A stretch of 9,492 bases of DNA from Alphaproteobacteria bacterium (GTDB taxonomy: Bacteria > Pseudomonadota > Alphaproteobacteria > Micropepsales > Micropepsaceae), in the NCBI GenBank assembly GCA_017307315.1, contig JAFKFF010000323.1, positions 1 through 9,492 of the forward strand, written 5' to 3'. The notes beneath the pieces are model-generated. The model did no database searches. It was not told the DNA's origin and saw nothing but the letters and a program-made list of their open reading frames with translations. A program made the position numbers and the translations under genes. This document shows positions 1 through 9,492 of the stretch, in pieces; position 1 is the first letter of the stretch; each line of letters starts with the position of its first letter.

Positions 1-365
1 CTTTGTTCGCTTCTGCCGGGACCATTCTCCTCACCGCTGGCGACGAATTCGGGCGCAGCCAACACGGCAACAACAACGCCTATTGTCAGGATAACGAACT
101 AGGCTGGATTGACTGGACGGCGCGCGATCTGGAGCTGGAAGATTATGTCGCCGCTATGGCGGAGCGGCGTAGCCGTGCCGGACAAGCCTGGGTGTGTTTC
201 CCGGATGATGGCGAATGGTTGAACGGGGCAGGGCAACCGATGCGCGTCGATGAATGGGAAAATCCGCAGACCGGGGCTTTGGGGTTTCGTTGGGCCCAGG
301 GCGCGCGCGAATTTTCCATTGCCATAGATAGGCCGAACAGGACGGTATCCTTCGTACGCGATTGA
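1..365 (+). CDS. glgX: Glycogen debranching enzyme GlgX, C-terminal part (5' end outside the window)
   Basis: This is the last ~121 codons of a GH13 isoamylase-type debranching enzyme, which hydrolyses alpha-1,6 branches of limit-dextrin-trimmed glycogen in the cytoplasm. The recognisable block is L-T-A-G-D-E-F-G-R-S-Q followed by G-N-N-N-A-Y-C-Q-D-N and W-I-D-W, the strongly conserved segment after the catalytic barrel in GlgX/TreX proteins. The rest is the C-terminal beta domain. Family members are usually about 650-750 residues, so more than four fifths lies upstream. The frame is open to the left edge and the TTG at base 3 is internal, not a start. The stop is TGA at 363-365. No other glycogen gene is visible. 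The family call is firm; the exact subfamily (GlgX or TreX) is less so. Confidence 0.9.
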   Translation, partial: LFASAGTILLTAGDEFGRSQHGNNNAYCQDNELGWIDWTARDLELEDYVAAMAERRSRAGQAWVCFPDDGEWLNGAGQPMRVDEWENPQTGALGFRWAQGAREFSIAIDRPNRTVSFVRD

Positions 366-466
366 CCGACGGACCTGCCCGCATTGGGAGCCCGCTTTCT
401 CGCGCTTGTGCGAAATCGTCCAGGAGGCGGTGACGCGCGGCGCGCTTTGGGCTAGACCGGCATCGA

Positions 467-5237
<4,771 letters not shown>

Positions 5238-5256
5238 CCGAGCCGGAAATAGCATC

Positions 5257-5285
5257 TTGCCGCCCGGAGAATCGACCGCTATACA
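5257..5285 (+). promoter_or_regulatory. Sigma70-like promoter for pyrB
   Basis: A TTGCCG -35 element (5257-5262) and a TATACA -10 element (5280-5285) are separated by exactly 17 bases in the 58-base gap between the MFS stop and the pyrB ATG. A start site about 7 bases after the -10 would be near 5292, only a few bases before the ATG at 5296. No Shine-Dalgarno is visible, so the transcript could be leaderless or nearly so. This is a prediction by eye; pyrB could also be read from the upstream operon. Confidence 0.45.
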
Positions 5286-5295
5286 CCGGGCTTTA

Positions 5296-6273
5296 ATGAC
5301 ATCCGCGAGCCTTACACCGATCCTGAAGACAAGCCATTTGCTTGGGATCGAAGGGCTTTCCGTTCCCGAAGTCACCCACCTGTTCGATCTTGGCGAAAGC
5401 TATGTCGCCCAGAGCCGCGCGCAGGACAAAAAGGCCGCTCTGCTCAAAGGGCGCACCCTCATCAATCTTTTCTACGAAGCTTCCACCCGCACCCAGTCCA
5501 GTTTCGAGCTGGCCGGCAAGCGGCTGGGGGCCGATGTCCTGAACATGGCGGTCAAGACGTCGTCGGTCTCCAAGGGCGAGACCCTGATCGACACCGCCTC
5601 GACCCTCAACGCCATGCGCCCGGACATCTTGGTGGTCCGCCACCAGGATTCCGGCGCCGCCGAACTTCTGTCGCGCAAGCTGGATTGCAGCGTGGTCAAT
5701 GCCGGCGACGGCGCCCATGAACATCCCACCCAGGCGCTGCTGGACGCGCTCACCATCCGCCGCCGGCTGGGGCGCATCGAAGGCCTGACGGTGGCGATCT
5801 GCGGCGACATCCTGCATTCGCGCGTCGCCCGCTCCAACATCCGCCTGCTGGCGATGATGGGCGCGCGCGTGCGGCTGATCGCGCCGCGCACGCTTCTACC
5901 GGCGGAAGCGGACCGTTTCGGGGTCGAGATCTTCACCGACATGAAACAGGGCCTGGCCGGCGCCGACATCGTCATGATGCTGCGCCTGCAGCTGGAACGC
6001 ATGACCGGCGCCTTCATTCCCTCGACGCGGGAATATTTCCGCTTCTACGGCCTGGATCGCGAAAAGTTGAGCTTCGCCAAGCCCGGGGCCCTGGTGATGC
6101 ACCCCGGCCCGATGAACCGGGGTGTGGAGATCGCTTCCGACATCGCCGACGATCCCGACATCAGCGTCATCGCCGAGCAGGTCGAAATGGGCGTCGCCAT
6201 CCGCATGGCCGTGCTGGACGCGCTCGCGCGCGGGCTGGCGCGCAATCCAACTGAGTCTCGGGGGCACGCATGA
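5296..6273 (+). CDS. pyrB: Aspartate carbamoyltransferase catalytic subunit PyrB
   Basis: This 325-residue cytoplasmic enzyme condenses carbamoyl phosphate with L-aspartate to N-carbamoyl-L-aspartate, the committed step of pyrimidine synthesis. The carbamoyl-phosphate loop S-T-R-T is at residues 63-66 in F-Y-E-A-S-T-R-T. The [10 protein letters not shown] motif places His143 and Gln146 in the active site. H-P-G-P-M-N-R-G at 269-276, with Arg275, closes the aspartate domain. The length fits the ATCase catalytic chain, and the motif order distinguishes it from ornithine carbamoyltransferase. I chose the ATG at 5296. The frame stays open to a TTG at 5257, but that would put 13 unconserved residues in front and cover the likely promoter. 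The stop overlaps the pyrC start as ATGA. No pyrI follows. In several bacteria such a PyrB assembles with a dihydroorotase-like partner encoded next to it. All visible catalytic motifs are intact. Confidence 0.97.
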   Translation: MTSASLTPILKTSHLLGIEGLSVPEVTHLFDLGESYVAQSRAQDKKAALLKGRTLINLFYEASTRTQSSFELAGKRLGADVLNMAVKTSSVSKGETLIDTASTLNAMRPDILVVRHQDSGAAELLSRKLDCSVVNAGDGAHEHPTQALLDALTIRRRLGRIEGLTVAICGDILHSRVARSNIRLLAMMGARVRLIAPRTLLPAEADRFGVEIFTDMKQGLAGADIVMMLRLQLERMTGAFIPSTREYFRFYGLDREKLSFAKPGALVMHPGPMNRGVEIASDIADDPDISVIAEQVEMGVAIRMAVLDALARGLARNPTESRGHA

Positions 6274-7479
6274 CCGCGCCCGACGGAAAGACAAGCCGCC
6301 TCGCCTTCCGCAATGCCCGCCTGATCGATCCGGCCGCGGGCCTGGATGTCAAAGGCGGGCTTCTGGTCGAGAATGGCCGCATTGCCGATGTCGGGCCGCG
6401 CTTGTTCCATGACGCCGATCCCCGCGATCCCGAAATCATCGATTGCCGGGGCCAGGTGCTGGCGCCAGGGCTGATCGACTGCCGCGTCTTCACCGGCGAG
6501 CCCGGCAGCGAGCATCGCGAGTCCCTGGCATCGGCCAGCGACGCGGCGGCGGCGGGCGGCGTCACCACCATCGTCACCATGCCCAGGGCTGGCCGGCGAG
6601 ATCATGACCGAGATCGGTCTTCTGAAAGAAGCCGGCGCCATCGCCTTCACCGACGGCGACCGCACCGTCGCCAATGCGCGGGTGATGCGGCGCGCGCTTT
6701 CCTATGCCGCCACCTTCGATGCGCTGGTGGTGGGTCATGCGGAGGACCCCGAACTGGTGCAAGGCGCGGCCATCACCGAAAGCGAGTTCGCCACCCGGCT
6801 GGGCTTGCCGGCGGCGCCGGCCCTGGCCGAAGCCATCATCGTGGAACGCGACATCCGGTTGGTGGAATTGACGGGCGCCCGCTACCATTTCGGGCAGATT
6901 TCCACCCGCGCCGCGCTGGAGGCGATCGGTAGCGCCAAGCGGCGCGGCCTTCCCATCACCTGCGGGGTCTCGGCCCATCATCTGCTGCTCAACGAACTGG
7001 ATGTCGGCGGCTATTACACCTTCCGCAAAGTGAAGCCGCCCTTGCGCTCCGAAGCCGACCGCGCCGCCATGGTCGAAGGCGTGGCCGATGGCACCATCGA
7101 CGTGATCGTCTCCAGCCATGAACCGCAAGGCTCGGACACCAAACGCCAGACTTTCGCCTCCGCCGCTTTCGGTGCCGTCGGACTGGAGACCCTGTTGCCG
7201 GCCGGCCTGGCGCTTCATCACGACGGACAGGCCAGGCTTTCACAGATCCTGGCAAGCGTGACTTCCACGCCGGCGCGCCTTTTCGGCCTTCCGGGCGGCA
7301 GCCTCGCCAAGGGGGCCCCCGCCGACCTGGTGCTGATGGATATCGACGAGCCTTTCGTGGTCGACGAGCGCAAGTTGCATTCGCGGGCCCGCAACACCGC
7401 CTTCGAAGGCCGCAAATTCCAGGGCCGGGCGCGCATGACCTTCATCGGCGGGACCTGCGTTTTCTCCCGCGAGGATTGA
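6270..7479 (+). pseudogene. pyrC: Dihydroorotase-like protein (PyrC/PyrX type), broken by an internal out-of-frame deletion
   Basis: Two frames together spell one amidohydrolase-family dihydroorotase. From ATG 6270 the protein is normal for about 105 residues (G-L-I-D-C-R-V-F, then G-G-V-T-T-I-V-T-M-P), then turns to Arg/His-rich nonsense after base ~6584. The family sequence resumes one frame over at 6586 as G-L-A-G-E-I-M-T-E-I-G and runs to TGA at 7479. By family comparison about 35-40 residues are missing, and the lost length must be 3n+2 bases. The first frame, uncorrected, continues to 6932. Metal-site residues are also atypical: the D-x-H-x-H motif is D70-C-R72-V-F74, and the usual D-H-A-P-H reads S-H-E-P-Q (7114-7125). 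Two other His are kept (6736-6738 in G-H-A-E-D and 6976-6978 in A-H-H-L-L). This resembles the non-catalytic PyrC'/PyrX partners of ATCase. It overlaps the pyrB stop (ATGA). The lesion may be real or an assembly error. Confidence 0.85.
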
Positions 7480-7528
7480 CACCTTCGCCGGTGGATTTGG
7501 CGGGCGAACGCCCTTATCGTCCCGCGCC

Positions 7529-8146
7529 ATGATCGGTCCCTTGCCCGTCATCTTCGCCGCCGAAGCATTGGCCCTCGGTTATCTCCTGGGTTCGATTCCG
7601 TTCGGGCTGTTTTTCGCATTTGCCTCCGGCGCGGGCGATGTCCGCAAGATCGGCTCCGGCAATATCGGCGCCACCAATGTCCTTCGCACCGGGAAGAAAT
7701 GGCCGGCGGCGGCGACCCTTCTTTTCGACGGGCTGAAAGGAGCGGTGGCGGTTCTGCTCGCCTGGTTTTATCTGCCGCCGGGTAGCGAAATCTTCGCCGC
7801 TCTGGGGGCTATTCTGGGACACGTCTTTCCGGTCTGGCTTGGCTTCCGGGGCGGCAAGGGCGTGGCCACGTTTCTGGGCGTGGCGATCGCGCTTTACTGG
7901 CCGGCCGGCCTTGCCGTCGCCGCGACCTGGCTGGGCGCCGCCCTGGTCTGGCGGATATCATCGCTCTCGGCCCTGATCGCCATCGCGCTGTCGCCGGTCT
8001 ATTTCCTGCTTCTCGGCCATGGCGAATATGCGCCTCTCGCCCTTGCCCTGGCGGCGTTGATCTTCTTCATGCACCGGGAAAACATTCGCCGCCTGCGGCG
8101 CGGCGAAGAGCCTCGCATCGGGTCCAAGAGCGCCAAGACATCATGA
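7529..8146 (+). CDS. plsY: Acyl-phosphate:glycerol-3-phosphate acyltransferase PlsY
   Basis: This 205-residue inner-membrane enzyme transfers an acyl group from acyl-phosphate to glycerol-3-phosphate, making lysophosphatidate in phospholipid synthesis with PlsX. The conserved loops are all present: G-S-I-P-F-G (21-26); G-S-G-N-I-G-A-T-N-V-L-R (42-53); D-G-L-K-G (67-71); and G-H-V-F-P-V-W-L-G-F-R-G-G-K-G-V-A-T (97-114). Five or so hydrophobic segments fit the family topology, and the tail is basic (R-R-L-R-R). The length is normal. The start ATG lies 49 bases after the pyrC stop, with a TATCGT hexamer at 7515-7520 just upstream and no Shine-Dalgarno. The stop overlaps the dprA ATG as ATGA. plsY between pyrC and dprA is a common alphaproteobacterial arrangement. 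Confidence 0.97.
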   Translation: MIGPLPVIFAAEALALGYLLGSIPFGLFFAFASGAGDVRKIGSGNIGATNVLRTGKKWPAAATLLFDGLKGAVAVLLAWFYLPPGSEIFAALGAILGHVFPVWLGFRGGKGVATFLGVAIALYWPAGLAVAATWLGAALVWRISSLSALIAIALSPVYFLLLGHGEYAPLALALAALIFFMHRENIRRLRRGEEPRIGSKSAKTS

Positions 8147-9249
8147 CCGGCGTCCTGGATGACGCGGAGAAGCTGGCATGGCTGCGCCTGGCACGCAGTC
8201 CTTCGGTCGGGCCGGTGACCTTCGCGCAGCTTATCGCCCGCTTCGGCACCGCCGCGGCTGCACTTCGCGAAGCCCCACGGCTCGCGCTTCGTGGCGGGAA
8301 GCCTTTCATCGCGTTTCCCGAGGCCGATGCATCGCGCGAACTGCAAAGAATCGAAGCCTTGGGCGGGCGGCTTCTGGCCGCCTGCGAGCCGGATTTTCCG
8401 CCTGGCCTCGCCGCGCTCGATCCGCGGCCGCCCGTCATTTCGGTGATCGGCCAGCCGCATCTGCTGCGCCGGGACATGATTGCCATCGTCGGCGCCCGCA
8501 ATGCTTCCGCGCTGGCGCGCAAATTCGCGCAAACCCTCAGCCGCGAACTGGGCGAAGCGGGCCTTGCAATCGCATCCGGCCTGGCGCGCGGCATCGATGC
8601 CGCCGCGCATGAAGCCGCGCTCGCGCAAGGCACTGTCGCGGTGGTGGCCGGCGGCGTCGACATCGTCTATCCGCCGGAAAACGATGCGCTCTATCGCGCC
8701 ATCGCGGCGCAAGGTGTCATTCTTTCGGAAATGCCGCCCGGGGAAGCGCCGCAGGCCCGTCATTTTCCCCGCCGCAACCGTTTGATTTCCGGCCTGGCGC
8801 GCGGCGTGGTGGTGGTGGAAGCCGCAGAGCGGTCCGGCTCCCTGATTACGGCGAATTACGCATTGGAACAGGGCCGCGAAGTGTTCGCCGTGCCCGGCTC
8901 GCCGCTCGATCCGCGCGCCAAAGGCGCAAACCGCCTGATCCGCGAAGGCGCCACCCTCACCGAAAGCGCCGAGGATGTGCTGGCGGTCTTGCGGCCCATG
9001 CTGGCATCCGGCTTTTCCGAGCCGGATTCAAGAGTACCTACTCCACCGCCAACTGCAGGCGATTGGGATCGCGAAGCCGACCGGATCCGCCCGCGGATCG
9101 AAGCCGCCTTGGGCGTCACGCCGGTGGAGATCGACGAGATCATCCGCCAGACCGGCGCCTCGCCGGGCGCGGTCCTCACCGCGATCCTGGAGCTGGAACT
9201 GGCAGGGCGCTGCCGCCGCCATCCCGGCAACCGGGTGAGTTGGGCTTGA
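8143..9249 (+). CDS. dprA: DNA-processing protein DprA (Smf)
   Basis: This 368-residue cytoplasmic protein binds incoming single-stranded DNA and loads RecA during natural transformation; it is widely kept even in species not known to be competent. Domains: an N-terminal SAM/HhH-like region (about 5-40, with L-A-R-S-P-S-V-G-P-V-T); a Rossmann-like core with I-V-G-A-R-N-A-S (115-122), S-G-L-A-R-G-I-D (145-152), V-V-A-G-G-V-D, R-N-R-L-I-S-G-L (211-218) and R-S-G-S-L-I-T-A-N (230-238); a Pro-rich linker (about 290-305); and a C-terminal winged-helix DprA_WH domain (about 306-368). All core motifs are intact and the length is typical. The start overlaps the plsY stop (ATGA), implying coupled translation. 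topA often follows dprA in this class; nothing coding follows here before the window ends. Confidence 0.97.
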   Translation: MTGVLDDAEKLAWLRLARSPSVGPVTFAQLIARFGTAAAALREAPRLALRGGKPFIAFPEADASRELQRIEALGGRLLAACEPDFPPGLAALDPRPPVISVIGQPHLLRRDMIAIVGARNASALARKFAQTLSRELGEAGLAIASGLARGIDAAAHEAALAQGTVAVVAGGVDIVYPPENDALYRAIAAQGVILSEMPPGEAPQARHFPRRNRLISGLARGVVVVEAAERSGSLITANYALEQGREVFAVPGSPLDPRAKGANRLIREGATLTESAEDVLAVLRPMLASGFSEPDSRVPTPPPTAGDWDREADRIRPRIEAALGVTPVEIDEIIRQTGASPGAVLTAILELELAGRCRRHPGNRVSWA

Positions 9250-9492
9250 ACGGACCGGGCCGGGCAGTTTTTCTTTCCGGCCAGAGCTTCTCCAGCGGCG
9301 CTCCCTTTCCATTGCGCTCGCCTTCCAGCCATATTGCTGAATGTTTTCTATGGAAACTTCTTGTTCTTGTGCCCGATAGAAGCACAACCAAAAGGTTTAA
9401 TTTCGGGTAATATTAGCGGATTGTTCAACCTGAAGCTTTACTCGAGGGGCGGGACGGCCGTTGACAGCCTCGTCCCGCTTCCATCAGTGTCC
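9250..9492. other. Non-coding stretch downstream of dprA
   Basis: These 243 bases hold no convincing gene on either strand. The section from about 9325 to 9435 is clearly richer in A and T than the rest of the window. It contains three inverted repeats: GGCCGG/CCGGCC (9258-9263 with 9277-9282, the loop containing a T-rich run), TTGTGC/GCACAA (9367-9372 with 9382-9387), and a stronger one at 9449-9478. It probably holds the end of the dprA operon and control DNA for the next gene. Confidence 0.6.
9449..9478 (+). repeat. Perfect 8-bp inverted repeat (hairpin or operator-like dyad)
   Basis: GCGGGACG at 9449-9456 is matched by its exact reverse complement CGTCCCGC at 9471-9478 across a 14-base spacer. 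The spacer contains TTGACA (9461-9466), a perfect -35 hexamer, but no good -10 element follows within the window. No T-run follows, so a classical intrinsic terminator is doubtful. It could be a weak terminator, an attenuator-like hairpin, or an operator around a promoter for the next gene. Confidence 0.5.

Noticed and set aside
5257..5295. TTG start extending PyrB by 13 residues
   Set aside because: The extension matches no conserved ATCase sequence and would cover a good -35/-10 pair. The ATG at 5296 gives the normal length.
6588..6932. Out-of-frame tail of the first pyrC frame (Arg/His-rich) as a novel domain
   Set aside because: It is the frameshifted reading of conserved dihydroorotase sequence, which is clearly visible in the other frame.
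7476..7481. TTGACA at the pyrC stop as a -35 box for plsY
   Set aside because: No -10 hexamer lies at 16-18 bases; the nearest candidate is more than 30 bases away.
9020..9062. Less GC-rich stretch inside dprA as a possible insertion or second breakpoint
   Set aside because: It encodes the Pro-rich linker between the Rossmann core and the winged helix, in frame and of ordinary length; linkers vary freely.
9258..9282. GGCCGG/CCGGCC hairpin with T-rich loop as an intrinsic terminator for dprA
   Set aside because: The T-run is inside the loop rather than after the stem, so it lacks the order of a terminator. It may be chance in GC-rich DNA.

Overview
The window is high-GC DNA, almost fully coding, with every gene on the + strand. 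Gene content and order indicate Alphaproteobacteria. It reads as two blocks joined inside one open frame at about base 3547-3567.

Left block (1 to ~3555): the 3' end of a glycogen debranching enzyme gene (glgX), a complete DNA repair ATPase gene (recN), and about the first two thirds of an NAD+-dependent DNA ligase gene (ligA), which overlaps recN by one base. recN-ligA is a familiar alphaproteobacterial pair, and the protein style suggests Sphingomonadales (inference).

Right block (~3556 to 9492): the 3' part of ruvX/yqgF (Holliday junction resolvase-like), an MFS transporter gene, pyrB (aspartate carbamoyltransferase), a pyrC-type dihydroorotase-like gene broken by an internal loss, plsY (glycerol-3-phosphate acyltransferase), dprA (DNA uptake/processing), and 243 bases of non-coding DNA with lower GC. 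ruvX, pyrB, pyrC, plsY and dprA commonly lie together in Alphaproteobacteria, often followed by topA, which would lie beyond the right edge. Three ATGA stop/start overlaps (ruvX-MFS, pyrB-pyrC, plsY-dprA) suggest translational coupling. pyrB has a sigma70-like promoter so close to its ATG that its message may be almost leaderless.

The most striking feature is the 608-codon frame at 2131-3957. Its first ~478 residues are LigA up to the start of the HhH domain; residues ~474-608 are RuvX without its N-terminus. The join falls on a motif both families share (G-x-K-T-I). Neither half is complete: the ligase lacks most of the HhH domain and all of BRCT, and the RuvX part lacks its first catalytic Asp. 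A chimeric assembly, or a microhomology-mediated deletion, is more likely than a functional fusion enzyme. The pyrC lesion (out of frame, about 35-40 residues missing) is a second sign of assembly error or real decay. I found no CRISPR array, tRNA, rRNA, insertion sequence or clearly novel system.
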